Source: Paracoccus hibiscisoli (GTDB lineage Bacteria; Pseudomonadota; Alphaproteobacteria; Rhodobacterales; Rhodobacteraceae). From it: DNA of 64,000 nucleotides. Shown here piece after piece: positions 38,608 to 48,238 of this stretch (the stretch's first letter is position 1; the number at the start of each line of letters is the position of its first letter). The DNA is taken from contig NZ_SUNH01000009.1 in assembly GCF_005048265.1 (NCBI RefSeq), positions 62,001 to 126,000 of the forward strand. Direction: 5' to 3'. Made by a program: the position numbers and the translations under genes. The notes below the pieces were generated by a model. That model made no database searches, was not told the origin of the DNA, and saw only the letters and a program-made list of their open reading frames with translations.

Positions 38608-40203
38608 ATGGGCATCAAGGACGATCTGCATCACCCCGCAGCCTATGACGAGAACGAGGTGCCGACCCGGTCGGCCCGGCTGATCTGGGGGCTGCGCGCC
38701 TTGGGTCCGGTCATGGCGCTGATCGTCTGGTGGGCCCTGGGCGGCCAGGAGGGCCTGTCGCCCGACGCGCGGGTGGTTGCCGCCGTCGGCACGCTGATGG
38801 CGGTCTGGTGGATGACCGAGGCGATCCCGCTGTCGGCCACGGCGCTGCTGCCCATCGTGCTGATCCCCGCCCTGACCGAACGCACCGTGGCGCAGGCGAC
38901 CCAGCCCTATGCCTCGTCGATCGTGTTCCTGTTCCTGGGCGGGTTCCTGATCGCCATCGCGATGGAGAAATGGCACCTGCACACGCGCATCGCGCTGCTG
39001 ACGCTGCGAAAGGTGGGCGTGGCGCCGCGGCGGATCGTGCTGGGCATGATGCTGGCCACGGGGTTCCTGTCCATGTGGGTGTCGAACACGGCAACCACGC
39101 TGATGATGCTGCCCATCGGGCTGTCGGTCCTGTCGCTGGTGGTCGAGCGTGGATCGCGCCAGGACGGCGCCGCCGCCGAAGAGGCGCTGAAGGGCGGCTC
39201 GACCATCACGGATGTCGTGCGCGACCCCAATATCAGCGCCTTCGGCGTCTGTCTGGTGCTGTCGATCGCATGGGCGGCCTCGATGGGGGGGCTGGGCACG
39301 CTGCTGGGCAGCCCGCCCAATGCCATCGTCGCGGGCTATGCCGCGGACGAGCTGGGGCGCAATATCGGCTTTCTGGAATGGATGATGCTGGGCACGCCGC
39401 TGGCGTTCATCTTCATCTTCATCGCTTGGTTCCTGATGACGCGGGTGCTGTACCGGTTCGACCTGCCCGAGATCCCCGGCGGCCAGCAGATGATCGAGGA
39501 TCAGGTCCGCGACCTGGGCCCGCTGAGCCAGGGAGAGCGGATGGTCCTGATGGTGTTCCTGGGCGCGGCCTTCCTGTGGGTGGTGCCGGGGCTGCTGGTG
39601 TCTATCCCGGCGGTAGAGGCTGCGGCGCCCTGGCTGGGCAATCTGGACGACACGGCCATTGCCATCGGTGCGGGGCTGGTGATGTTCCTGCTGCCCGCGC
39701 GCGGGCGCAGCCAGATGGTCCTGGACTGGAAGGATGCCGAACAGGGCCTGCCCTGGGGCGTGCTGCTGCTGTTCGGGGGCGGGCTTTCGCTGGCGGCGGC
39801 GGTGGCGTCGTCGGGGCTGGACAGCTGGTTCGGCCAGCAGGTCAGGGGGCTGGGGTCTCTGCCCACGATCCTGCTGGTGGCGGCGGTGGTCACGATCATC
39901 CTGTTCCTGACCGAGGTCACCTCGAACACCGCCACGGCGGCGACCTTCATCCCGATCCTGGGCGGCGTCGCCCTGGGCATCGGGGCCGATCCGATGACGC
40001 TGCTGATCCCGGCGGCGCTGGCCGCGACCTGCGCTTTCATGCTGCCGGTGGGCACGCCGCCCAACGCCATCGTCTTTGGCACCGGCACCGTGACCATCGC
40101 GCAGATGGCCAAGGGCGGCGTGGTGCTGAACATCATCGGCATCCTGCTGATCACGGTCGTGACCTATCTGCTGGGCGGCATCGCCCTGGGCCTGGTATTC
40201 TGA
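38608..40203 (+). CDS. SLC13/DASS-family dicarboxylate transporter
   Basis: 531 residues with about 11-13 membrane segments. The two hairpin motifs SNTAT, the sodium/substrate sites of the DASS family, are present as VSNTATTLMMLPIG and TSNTATAATFIPIL. A proline-rich loop IPGGQQMIEDQ in the middle is also usual. Sodium-coupled uptake of C4-dicarboxylates is the likely role; sulfate is an alternative for related proteins. Nearby malic enzyme (maeB) would fit malate use. Confidence 0.88.
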   Translation: MGIKDDLHHPAAYDENEVPTRSARLIWGLRALGPVMALIVWWALGGQEGLSPDARVVAAVGTLMAVWWMTEAIPLSATALLPIVLIPALTERTVAQATQPYASSIVFLFLGGFLIAIAMEKWHLHTRIALLTLRKVGVAPRRIVLGMMLATGFLSMWVSNTATTLMMLPIGLSVLSLVVERGSRQDGAAAEEALKGGSTITDVVRDPNISAFGVCLVLSIAWAASMGGLGTLLGSPPNAIVAGYAADELGRNIGFLEWMMLGTPLAFIFIFIAWFLMTRVLYRFDLPEIPGGQQMIEDQVRDLGPLSQGERMVLMVFLGAAFLWVVPGLLVSIPAVEAAAPWLGNLDDTAIAIGAGLVMFLLPARGRSQMVLDWKDAEQGLPWGVLLLFGGGLSLAAAVASSGLDSWFGQQVRGLGSLPTILLVAAVVTIILFLTEVTSNTATAATFIPILGGVALGIGADPMTLLIPAALAATCAFMLPVGTPPNAIVFGTGTVTIAQMAKGGVVLNIIGILLITVVTYLLGGIALGLVF

Positions 40204-40215
40204 TCTTGCGCGACC

Positions 40216-40242
40216 GGGCGTGGCCGCGATAAGGCCACGCCC
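40216..40242 (+). other. Long hairpin touching the trhO start codon
   Basis: A perfect 10-bp repeat GGGCGTGGCC / GGCCACGCCC (40216-40225 and 40233-40242, loop of seven) ends on the base before the ATG. It starts 13 bases after the preceding stop. It covers the place where a Shine-Dalgarno sequence would lie. Could be a terminator for the transporter gene or a translation-control element for trhO. Confidence 0.6.
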
Positions 40243-41133
40243 ATGTCACCCCAGACCCCCATCACCGTCGCAGCCCTGTATCACTTTGCCCGCCTGCCCG
40301 ATCCGGACGCGCGGCAGGGGCCGCTGCTGGAGCTGTGCCGCGCGCAGGGCCTGTGCGGCACGCTGCTGTTGGCGCCCGAGGGGGTGAACGGCACCATCGC
40401 GGGTCCGCGCGCGGGCATCCTGGTGGTGCTGGATCACATCCGCGCCTGGCCCGGTTTCGCGGGCCTGGACTGGAAGGAAAGCGGCGCCGACGCGCCCCCC
40501 TTTGCCCGCATGAAGGTCCGCCTGAAGGCCGAGATCGTGACCATGGGCCAGCCCGACATGGACCCGGCCACGACGACCGGCCATTACGTGGCGCCGCGTG
40601 ACTGGAACGCGCTGATCGCCGCACCCGACGTGGCGGTGATCGACACGCGCAACGATTACGAGGTCCAGATCGGCACCTTTCAGGGCGCCATCGACCCCGG
40701 CACCCGCAGCTTTCGCGACTTTCCGGCCTGGTGGCAGGAGAACGCGCATCGTTTCGAGGGCAAGCGCATCGCGATGTTCTGCACCGGCGGCATCCGCTGC
40801 GAGAAATCGACCAACTACCTGATCTCTCAGGGCGTCGATCAGGTCTATCACCTGCAGGGCGGCATCCTGAAATACCTGGAGGAGGTGCCTGAGGCCGACA
40901 GCGCCTGGCAGGGCGATTGCTTTGTCTTTGACCAGCGCGTCAGCCTGACCCACGGGCTGGCCCCGGGGCGGCACGGGCTGTGCCATGCCTGCCGCCGCCC
41001 CCTGGCCCCCGAGGATCGCGCCCGCCCCGAATACGAGGAGGGCGTCAGCTGCCACCGCTGCGCCGAGGAATACGGCCCCGAGGATCGCGCCCGGTTCCGC
41101 GAAAGGCAGCGCCAGATCTCGCGCAACGCCTGA
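40243..41133 (+). CDS. trhO: tRNA uridine(34) hydroxylase (rhodanese-like)
   Basis: 296 residues. N-terminal acylphosphatase-like part with GTLLLAPEGVNGTIAG, then a rhodanese domain (VIDTRNDYEVQIGTFQGAIDP, MFCTGGIRCEKSTNYL with the active Cys) and a C-terminal cysteine-rich tail (CHACRRPL, CHRC). This is the UPF0176/TrhO family, which hydroxylates U34 of tRNAs. Start ATG abuts a hairpin. Convergent with maeB. Confidence 0.94.
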   Translation: MSPQTPITVAALYHFARLPDPDARQGPLLELCRAQGLCGTLLLAPEGVNGTIAGPRAGILVVLDHIRAWPGFAGLDWKESGADAPPFARMKVRLKAEIVTMGQPDMDPATTTGHYVAPRDWNALIAAPDVAVIDTRNDYEVQIGTFQGAIDPGTRSFRDFPAWWQENAHRFEGKRIAMFCTGGIRCEKSTNYLISQGVDQVYHLQGGILKYLEEVPEADSAWQGDCFVFDQRVSLTHGLAPGRHGLCHACRRPLAPEDRARPEYEEGVSCHRCAEEYGPEDRARFRERQRQISRNA

Positions 41134-41145
41134 GGCGCGCGGGGG

Positions 41146-43422
41146 TCAGCCCCGTACGCCGATCCCGCCCGCGGCGATGGCCGCCATGTTCAGGATGTCG
41201 CTGACCGTCGAATTGGTCGAACAGATCTGGATGGGCCGCGCGACGCCCGTCAGGATCGGGCCGATCACGGTCGCGCCCGCCATCTCCTGCATCAGCTTCA
41301 CCGAGATCGAGGCTGAATGCCGCGCCGGCACCACCAGCACATTGGCCGGCGCGGTCAGGCGGCTGAACGGATAGCGCGCGGCCGAGTCCATGTTCAGCGC
41401 GACGTCCACGGTCATCTCGCCCTCATATTCGAAATCGGCGCCGCGTTCGTCCAGGACATGCGCCGCCTGCGCCATCTTGGTCGCGCGCTCGCTGACCGGA
41501 TAGCCGAAGTTCGAGAATGACAGGAACGCCACGCGCGGCTCCAGCCCCAGGCCGCGCGCCACGGCGGCGCCGCGGGTGGCGATGTCGGCCAGATCCTCGG
41601 CCTCGGGCCATTCATGGACCAGCGTGTCGCCGATCAGCACGATGCGCCCCCGGTGCAGCACGGCGGTGATGCCTACCGCCCCGTCCTGCGGGCGCACGTC
41701 AAAGACCTGCCCGATCTGTGCCAGAACCGGCGCGTTCTTGCGCGTGGCCCCGGTCACCAACCCGTCGCCATGCCCATGCGCCAGCATCAGCGCCGCAAAG
41801 ATGTGGCGGTCGCGATTGGCCAGCTTGAACGCGTCCTCGCGGTCGACGCCCTTCCGTTGCAGGCGCTGGTACAGAAATTCGTGATAGCTGTCCAAATGCC
41901 GGGTGTTGGCGGCGTTCACGACGCTGATCTCGCGGAAGGCGTCGCCCATGCCCAGGGCTTCCAGCTCTGCCTTGACCTCGGCCTCGCGGCCCACGACCAG
42001 GGACTGGCCCATGCCGGTGCGCTGCCAGGCGACGGCGGCGCGCAGCACGCGCGGATCGTCGCCCTCGGCAAAGATCATCCGGGCCTGTGCCTGACGGGCG
42101 CGGGCATGCAGGCCCTGCAGGATCGCCGCCGTCGGGTCCATGCGGTTCTTCAGCGTCTGGACATAGCCGTCCATGTCGATGATCGGGCGCCGCGCGACGC
42201 CGGTGTCCATCCCGGCCTTGGCAACCGCGGGCGGGATCACGTGGATCAGCCGCGGATCGAAGGGCGTCGGGATGATATAGTCGCGCCCGAATTGCAGCTT
42301 GCGGCCATAGGCGACGGCGACCTCGTCGGGGACATCCTCGCGCGCCAGTTTTGCCAGAGCCTCGGCGCAGGCGATCTTCATCTCGTCGTTGATGGCGCGG
42401 GCGTGGATGTCCAGCGCGCCGCGGAACAGGTAGGGAAAGCCCAGGACGTTGTTCACCTGGTTGGGATAATCGCTGCGGCCCGTGGCGACGATGGCGTCGG
42501 GGCGGACGGCGTGGGCATCCTCGGGGGTGATCTCGGGGTCGGGGTTCGCCATGGCGAAGATCACTGGGTTGTCGGCCATGCTGGCGACCATGTCCTGGGT
42601 CACGGCGCCCTTGGCGCTGACGCCCAGGAAGACGTCGGCGCCCTTCATGGCCTCCTCCAGGGTGCGGGCGGTGGTGACGACCGCATGGGCCGATTTCCAC
42701 TGGTTCATGCCCTCGGTGCGGCCCTGATAGATCACGCCCTTGGTGTCGCACATGATGCAGTTGTCATGCCGCGCGCCCATCGACTTCAGCAGCTCCAGGC
42801 AGGCGATGCCCGCAGCACCCGCGCCGTTCAGCACGATGCGCACGTCCTCGATCCGCTTGCCCGACAGCTCCAGCGCGTTCAGAAGGCCCGCGGCGCAGAT
42901 CACCGCCGTGCCGTGCTGGTCGTCGTGAAAGACGGGGATGTCCATCAGCTCCTTCAGGCGCTGTTCGATGATGAAACATTCCGGCGCCTTGATATCCTCC
43001 AGGTTGATGCCCCCGAAGGTCGGGCCCATCAGCTTGACGGCATTGATGAATTCGTCGGCGTCCTCGGTGTCCAGCTCCAGGTCGATGGCGTTCACGTCGG
43101 CGAACCGCTTGAACAGAACCGCCTTGCCCTCCATCACCGGCTTGGAGGCCAGCGCGCCCAGATTGCCCATCCCCAGGATCGCCGTCCCGTTCGAGATGAC
43201 CGCCACCATGTTGCCCTTGGTGGTGTAATCATAGGCGGTTTCCGGGCGGTCGGCGATGGCCTGCACCGGCACCGCGACGCCGGGCGAATAGGCCAGCGAC
43301 AGGTCGCGCTGCGTGGTCATGGGGGTGGACGGGGTGATGTCGTATTTCCCCGGGCGCGGCTCCATGTGATAGGCCAGCGCCTCTTCGGGGGTGATGCGGG
43401 TGCGGCTGGTCTTGTCGGTCAT
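41146..43422 (-). CDS. maeB: NADP-dependent malic enzyme with phosphotransacetylase domain
   Basis: 758 residues, the fused MaeB architecture. Residues ~1-430 form the malic enzyme: SLAYSPGVAVPVQAI, GNLGALASKPVMEGKAVLFKRFA, HDDQHGTA, VLNGAGAAGIACLELL, and NQVNNVLGFPYLFRGALDI. Residues ~430-758 resemble phosphate acetyltransferase (ARQAQARMIFAEGDDPRVLRAA, and the end region MAGATVIGPILTG), in such fusions usually regulatory. It turns malate to pyruvate plus NADPH and CO2. Separate minus-strand unit. Confidence 0.96.
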   Translation of the reverse strand: MTDKTSRTRITPEEALAYHMEPRPGKYDITPSTPMTTQRDLSLAYSPGVAVPVQAIADRPETAYDYTTKGNMVAVISNGTAILGMGNLGALASKPVMEGKAVLFKRFADVNAIDLELDTEDADEFINAVKLMGPTFGGINLEDIKAPECFIIEQRLKELMDIPVFHDDQHGTAVICAAGLLNALELSGKRIEDVRIVLNGAGAAGIACLELLKSMGARHDNCIMCDTKGVIYQGRTEGMNQWKSAHAVVTTARTLEEAMKGADVFLGVSAKGAVTQDMVASMADNPVIFAMANPDPEITPEDAHAVRPDAIVATGRSDYPNQVNNVLGFPYLFRGALDIHARAINDEMKIACAEALAKLAREDVPDEVAVAYGRKLQFGRDYIIPTPFDPRLIHVIPPAVAKAGMDTGVARRPIIDMDGYVQTLKNRMDPTAAILQGLHARARQAQARMIFAEGDDPRVLRAAVAWQRTGMGQSLVVGREAEVKAELEALGMGDAFREISVVNAANTRHLDSYHEFLYQRLQRKGVDREDAFKLANRDRHIFAALMLAHGHGDGLVTGATRKNAPVLAQIGQVFDVRPQDGAVGITAVLHRGRIVLIGDTLVHEWPEAEDLADIATRGAAVARGLGLEPRVAFLSFSNFGYPVSERATKMAQAAHVLDERGADFEYEGEMTVDVALNMDSAARYPFSRLTAPANVLVVPARHSASISVKLMQEMAGATVIGPILTGVARPIQICSTNSTVSDILNMAAIAAGGIGVRG

Positions 43423-43523
43423 GGATGATCCCCCTTGCGTCGTCGGCCCTGCTTAGCCGGTTGATTCTGCTGGGGCAACGAACATGCGGGGGGCTTGCGC
43501 TAACATCAGGGCGCGGCGGGCGC

Positions 43524-44249
43524 TCAGATGGTGACCTTGACAAAGCTGTCGCGCAGGGCGGCGGACCAGGCGGCGCTCATCCGCGCGAAATCGGGGTCGC
43601 CGTCCAGGATGCGGCGGCGGGTGGTGACCGCGCAGGCATCCGTCTCGATCACGGCCAGGTCCAGCGGCATGCCGACCGACAGGTTCGAGCGCAGGGTCGA
43701 ATCCATCGACAGCAGCACGGCCTTTTGCGCGTCCGACAGGCTGGTGGCGGGGGTGACGACGCGGTCCAGGATCGGCTTGCCGTATTTATGCTCTCCGATC
43801 TGCAGGAAGGGCGTGTCCTCGGTCGCCTCGATGAAGTTGCCCTCGGGATAGATCAGGAACAGGCGCATGTCGCCGCCCTTGCGCTGACCGGCGACGATCA
43901 TGCTGGCGGAGGCCTGCTGTTTCAGGTCGCGGCACTGGTCGGCGATCTCGCGCCGGGTGCGGCACAGGGTGTCGCCGATGATCGTGGCCACCCGCAGCAT
44001 GGTCGGCGCCTTGAGGATCGAGGTCGTCTCATCCGCCAGATCATCCTCGATCGCCTCCTCCAGGCGGGCGATGGTGGTCTGGGTGACCGACAGCGATCCG
44101 GCGGTCATGATCGCGATGATGCGTTCGCCCGGCGCCTCGAAGAAGAACATCTTGCGATAGCACGAGATGTTGTCCAGCCCCGCATTGGTGCGCGTGTCCG
44201 ACAGCAGCACAAGGCCCGCATCCAGCTTCAGTCCGACGCAATAGGTCAC
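43524..44249 (-). CDS. Anbu, proteasome-beta-like peptidase
   Basis: 241 residues of the ancestral beta-subunit (Anbu/BPH) group: TYCVGLKLDAGLVLLSDTRTNAG near the start, FFFEAPGERIIAIMTAGSLSVTQ and YPEGNFIEATEDTPFLQIGEHKYGKPILDR further on. I chose GTG 44249 rather than TTG 44255: it gives Met-Thr-Tyr-Cys, so after Met removal Thr is the N-terminus, as required for an Ntn-hydrolase and as in typical Anbu proteins. The partners (transglutaminase, alpha-E, ATP-grasp) lie just beyond an inverted nucleotidase gene. Substrate unknown. Confidence 0.92.
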   Translation of the reverse strand: MTYCVGLKLDAGLVLLSDTRTNAGLDNISCYRKMFFFEAPGERIIAIMTAGSLSVTQTTIARLEEAIEDDLADETTSILKAPTMLRVATIIGDTLCRTRREIADQCRDLKQQASASMIVAGQRKGGDMRLFLIYPEGNFIEATEDTPFLQIGEHKYGKPILDRVVTPATSLSDAQKAVLLSMDSTLRSNLSVGMPLDLAVIETDACAVTTRRRILDGDPDFARMSAAWSAALRDSFVKVTI

Positions 44250-44438
44250 CGGCAATCTTTCTGTTCCGTTCCGGCAGGCAGACTAGGACTGCGCCGCGGA
44301 GGCTGCAATCTCTCGTTTCCGACAGTTTTCACGGTTGCCGGGTTTGGTGACAGGGGACGGTCCGTCATCAAACTGTGGGTCGCCAAGGCGGGTGAAATCG
44401 CACATCGTGCAAATTCCACCACCAAGGGATGAACGCGC

Positions 44439-46412
44439 ATGACCAAGACCTTTACCCTGACCCGCCGGGGATTCCTGTCCTCGGGTGCCGCCGGACTGAC
44501 GCTGGCGGTGCTGCACCCCTATTCGGCGCGGGCCGAGGCGGGGCAGGCCCATCTGCGTATCATGGAGACGACCGACCTGCATGTGCATGTCTGGCCCTAT
44601 GACTATTACGCCGACCGCGCGCAGGACACGGTCGGCCTGTCGCGCACCGCCGCCCTGGTCGAGGGCGTGCGCGCCGAGGCCACCAACAGCCTGCTGCTGG
44701 ACAATGGGGATTTCCTGCAGGGCAACCCGATGGGCGATTACATCGCCTATGAGCGCGGCATGCCCGAGGGCGCGACCCATCCGGTCATCGACGCGATGAA
44801 CGCCCTGGGATTCGACGGCGGCTGTCTGGGCAATCACGAATTCAACTATGGGCTGGAATTTCTGGGCGCCAGCCTGGCCGGGACGGGCTATCCGGTGGTC
44901 TGCGCCAATGTCGTGACCGAGGCGGGCGCGACCCCCGATCAGGACCGCACCCTGGTCCCGCCCTATGCCATCCTGGAACGCGATCTGGTGGACGGCGCGG
45001 GCGAGGCGCATCCGATCCGCATCGGCATCATCGGGTTTGTGCCGCCCACCATCATGCAATGGGACCGCGCCCATCTGGAGGGCCGCGTGACCACCCGCGA
45101 CATCGTCGAGGCCGCGCAGGCCTGGGTGCCCCTCATGCGCGCTGAGGGCTGCGATCTGGTCATCGCGCTGGCCCATAGCGGCATCGGCGGCATGACCGCC
45201 GAGCCGGGGATGGAGAACGCGGCCATCCCGCTGGCGGGCATCGACGGCATCGACGTGGTCCTGACCGGCCATTCCCACGCTGTCTTTCCCGGCCCCGATT
45301 ACGAGGGGGTCGAGGGCGTGGACGTGGCCGCAGGCACCATCGGCGGCAAGCCCGGCGTGATGGCGGGGTTCTGGGGGTCGCATATGGGGCTGGTCGATCT
45401 GCTGATGCAGCGGCAGGGCGACGGTTGGGTCGTGGCCAGCCACCAGGTCGAGGCGCGCCCCATCTATGCCCGCGACGACGAGGGCACCGTCAGCCCCCTG
45501 GTCGAGAGCGTCGCCGCCATCGAGCAGGCCACCGCGACCCCGCATCAGGAGACGCTGGACTATGTCCGCCGCGCCGTGGGTCAGACCAGCGCGCCGCTGT
45601 ACAGCTATTTTGCGATGGTGGCGGATGATCCGTCGGTCCAGATCGTGTCGAACGCGCAAAGCTGGTACATCGCGCAGATGCTGGCGGGAACCGAGCATGA
45701 GGGCCTGCCCATCCTGTCTGCCGCAGCCCCCTTCAAGGCGGGCGGCCGGGGCGGCCCCGATTACTTTACCGACGTGCCCGCGGGCGACATCGCGATCCGC
45801 AACGTGGCGGACCTGTATCTGTACCCCAACACCATCCGCGCCGTGCGCATCACCGGGGCGCAGGTCAAGGATTGGCTGGAGCGCAGCGCCGGCGCCTTCA
45901 ACCGGATCGAACCGGGGCAGGCGGATCAGCCGCTGCTGAACCCGGATTTCCGCAGCTATAATTTCGACGTGATCGACGGGGTGACCTATCGGATCGATCT
46001 GTCGCAGCCGTCGCGGTTCGATGGCGACGGGGCGCTGGCCGATGCGGATGCGCATCGGATCGTGGATCTGGCGATCGACGGCCAGCCCATCGACCCGGAG
46101 GCCGAGTTCATCGTGGCCACGAACAACTATCGCGCCTCGGGCGGGGGGTCGTTTCCGGGGGCGGATGGCAGCACCATCGTCTTTGAGGGGCCCGACACCA
46201 ACCGCGACGTGATCGTGCGCTATATCGTCGAACAGGGCACAATCGATCCCGCGGCGGACGGCAACTGGTCCTTTGTCCCGCAGGATGGCGCGACGGTGCT
46301 GTTCGAGACGGGTCCGGGTGCCGCGACCTATGCCGATGCCGTGACCGCCCTGACGCTGGAGCCCGCCGGAGAGACGGGCGACGGCTTTGTCCGGTATCGC
46401 ATCACGCTGTAA
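44439..46412 (+). CDS. cpdB: Periplasmic 2',3'-cyclic-nucleotide 2'-phosphodiesterase/3'-nucleotidase
   Basis: 657 residues. A twin-arginine signal ([20 protein letters not shown] at 9-10) ends near ARAEA. The calcineurin-like metal motifs are [35 protein letters not shown] and [10 protein letters not shown]. The C-terminal 5'-nucleotidase domain has [26 protein letters not shown] and [13 protein letters not shown]. Recovers phosphate and nucleosides outside the membrane. It is oriented against its neighbours and separates Anbu from the transglutaminase. Confidence 0.94.
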   Translation: MTKTFTLTRRGFLSSGAAGLTLAVLHPYSARAEAGQAHLRIMETTDLHVHVWPYDYYADRAQDTVGLSRTAALVEGVRAEATNSLLLDNGDFLQGNPMGDYIAYERGMPEGATHPVIDAMNALGFDGGCLGNHEFNYGLEFLGASLAGTGYPVVCANVVTEAGATPDQDRTLVPPYAILERDLVDGAGEAHPIRIGIIGFVPPTIMQWDRAHLEGRVTTRDIVEAAQAWVPLMRAEGCDLVIALAHSGIGGMTAEPGMENAAIPLAGIDGIDVVLTGHSHAVFPGPDYEGVEGVDVAAGTIGGKPGVMAGFWGSHMGLVDLLMQRQGDGWVVASHQVEARPIYARDDEGTVSPLVESVAAIEQATATPHQETLDYVRRAVGQTSAPLYSYFAMVADDPSVQIVSNAQSWYIAQMLAGTEHEGLPILSAAAPFKAGGRGGPDYFTDVPAGDIAIRNVADLYLYPNTIRAVRITGAQVKDWLERSAGAFNRIEPGQADQPLLNPDFRSYNFDVIDGVTYRIDLSQPSRFDGDGALADADAHRIVDLAIDGQPIDPEAEFIVATNNYRASGGGSFPGADGSTIVFEGPDTNRDVIVRYIVEQGTIDPAADGNWSFVPQDGATVLFETGPGAATYADAVTALTLEPAGETGDGFVRYRITL

Positions 46413-46419
46413 CGACCGG

Positions 46420-46447
46420 CGGACCGGGGGGTGCGCCCTCCGGTCCG
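46420..46447. terminator. Hairpin between cpdB and the transglutaminase gene
   Basis: CGGACCGG (46420-46427) pairs with CCGGTCCG (46440-46447), and a further GGG/CCC can extend the stem inward over a small bulge. It lies 7 bases after the cpdB stop and 10 before the convergent stop at 46458, so it may serve both. No strong T-run. Confidence 0.6.
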
Positions 46448-46457
46448 TCGATGTTTG

Positions 46458-47264
46458 CTATTGGGCGATTTCCTCGACCCGGACCATGACGTCCATGTCC
46501 TCGGCGCCCGTGCCCATAGCCACGCCGCGGATCGGGGCGGCGTCATTGGCGTCGATGCCGGACCCCAATCGGACGTAGCGGTCGTCGGGACAGCATTTGT
46601 TCGCGGCATCGAACCCGACCCAGCCCAGACCCTCGACCATGATCTCGGCCCAGGCATGGGCGGCGTCATGGGCCTGTCCGTCGATGGTCGAATGCAGATA
46701 GCCCGAAACATAGCGTGCAGGTATCCCCCGCAGACGGGCCAGCGCGGTCAGGGCATGGGTGTGATCCTGGCAGACCCCTTCGCCCAAGGCCAAGGCCTCG
46801 GCGGCAGTGGTGCCGTTATGGGTCACGCCGTTGCGAAAGGCGATCCGCTCGTGAATGGCCAGCGACAGGCCATGAGCCAAGGCCAGCGGATCGGTCTCGG
46901 TGACCGAACCCGCCAGTTCGCGCAGCGCCGCGTCGGGCTGGGTGACGGGGCTGTCGCGCAGATAGGTCAGCGGGTTGATCATCTCGCGGTGGCCGCGCAG
47001 CACGCCCGCCATGTCGCGGGTGTCGATGCGGCCGCTGATGCGGACGGTGACGTGATCGACCGGGCCGCGCACGGTCCAGCCCTCGATCCAGTCGCCCGCG
47101 CCGTCACGAAAGCCCGGCCCCTTGATGCCGCCCGACACGTCGATCTGCCAGTCATGGGTCTTTTGCCCCTCGAAGACCGAGGGGGTCAGGCGCAGGCTCT
47201 GCACCAGGTTCCGGATCGGCTGGTCGTAACGATAGACCGTCTCGTGAGAGATCTTCAGCTTCAT
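46458..47264 (-). CDS. Transglutaminase-like cysteine protease-fold protein
   Basis: 268 residues. The catalytic Cys is in EGVCQDHTHALTALAR, the His in DAAHAWAEIM, and the Asp in GFDAANKCC. N-terminal beta domain (KISHETVYRYDQPIRNLVQSLRLTP) is typical for this family of bacterial transglutaminase-like proteins. Third member of the ATP-grasp/alpha-E/transglutaminase set, starting 3 bases after alpha-E stops. A peptidase or amide-bond role in a peptide-tagging pathway has been suggested from comparative genomics; unproven. Confidence 0.92.
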   Translation of the reverse strand: MKLKISHETVYRYDQPIRNLVQSLRLTPSVFEGQKTHDWQIDVSGGIKGPGFRDGAGDWIEGWTVRGPVDHVTVRISGRIDTRDMAGVLRGHREMINPLTYLRDSPVTQPDAALRELAGSVTETDPLALAHGLSLAIHERIAFRNGVTHNGTTAAEALALGEGVCQDHTHALTALARLRGIPARYVSGYLHSTIDGQAHDAAHAWAEIMVEGLGWVGFDAANKCCPDDRYVRLGSGIDANDAAPIRGVAMGTGAEDMDVMVRVEEIAQ

Positions 47265-47267
47265 GAT

Positions 47268-48224
47268 CTAGACGCCTCCCAGCAGGTAGTCCTGATGGAC
47301 CAGGTTCGAGATGGTGGACAGTTCCTGGATGAACCAGCTGAGGAATTCGTGCAGCCCCTCGTCAAAGATCATCTCGATGTCGCGGGCCTGCAGGGCGGCC
47401 AGCACCTCGCGCGCCTTGTCGCGGGCGCTGGTCGGCACGCCGTCACCATAGCGGCGCGCCAGTCCCTCCAGGTGCCACACGGTTTCATACAGCGAGGTGA
47501 TCAGCGCGCGCGGGCTTTCCCCGTTCAGGATCAGGAAATCGGCCACCTGACCCGCAGTGATGTCGCCGCCATAGGCCCAGTGATAGGCCCTGTGCGCCGA
47601 CAGCGCCCGCAGGATCACCTGCCACTGATAGGTGTCCAGCCCCGATCCCACGAATTCGATGCGCGGCAGCAGGACGAAATACTTGACGTCCAGCAGGCGG
47701 GCGGTCGCGTCGGCGCGCTCCAGCCCGTATCCCAGGTTCATGAAATGCCAGCCGTCGTTGCGCAGCTGCGTCGCGTTGATCGCGCCGCGCACGGTCGAGG
47801 TGTGGCTGGTGGTGAAATCGGTCAGGGATGCGGTGTCCAGCTTGGCGCGGGGCAAGCGCTCGATCTTGCGCAGCTCCTGGTACGACACGTTCAGCGCGTC
47901 CCAGACCTGGCTGGTCAGTGCGGTGCGGACGATGCGCCCGGCCTCGCGCGCCTTCTCCAGGCAGCTGGCCACGGATGAGGGGTTGGCGCGATCGAAGAAG
48001 ATGAACTCCTCGATGTTCTCCTGGGTGATCGCGCCGTATTTCTCGGCAAACATGTCCGAGCTGCCCGAGGCCTGCAGCAGCGAATTCCATTCGTTCTGAT
48101 ACCCCAGCTCGGTATTGGGCAGCAGCGTGATGCGCTGGCCCACATCCAGCAGGCGGGCGGCGGTTTCGGCGCGTTCCAGATGGCGGCCCATCCAGAACAG
48201 GTTGGACGCGGTGCGGCTGAGCAT
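47268..48224 (-). CDS. Alpha-E domain protein
   Basis: 318 residues, almost entirely helical: LSRTASNLFWMGRHLERAETAARLLDV at the start, repeated as YGLERADATARLLDVKYFVLLP in the middle. The LFWMGRxxERAE pattern is the hallmark of the alpha-E domain, always found with circularly permuted ATP-grasp proteins and transglutaminases. ATG 48224 starts MLSRTASN and is 14 bases after the ATP-grasp stop. Biochemical role unknown. Confidence 0.93.
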   Translation of the reverse strand: MLSRTASNLFWMGRHLERAETAARLLDVGQRITLLPNTELGYQNEWNSLLQASGSSDMFAEKYGAITQENIEEFIFFDRANPSSVASCLEKAREAGRIVRTALTSQVWDALNVSYQELRKIERLPRAKLDTASLTDFTTSHTSTVRGAINATQLRNDGWHFMNLGYGLERADATARLLDVKYFVLLPRIEFVGSGLDTYQWQVILRALSAHRAYHWAYGGDITAGQVADFLILNGESPRALITSLYETVWHLEGLARRYGDGVPTSARDKAREVLAALQARDIEMIFDEGLHEFLSWFIQELSTISNLVHQDYLLGGV

Positions 48225-48238
48225 GGTCGTTCCCCCTC

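Noticed and set aside
41614..43428. A 604-codon plus-strand frame opposite maeB
   Set aside because: Shadow of the malic enzyme gene in GC-rich DNA; rich in His, Gln, Arg and Ala with no domain pattern.
46431..47978. A 515-codon plus-strand frame opposite the transglutaminase and alpha-E genes
   Set aside because: Antisense shadow; the minus-strand genes carry catalytic and family motifs.
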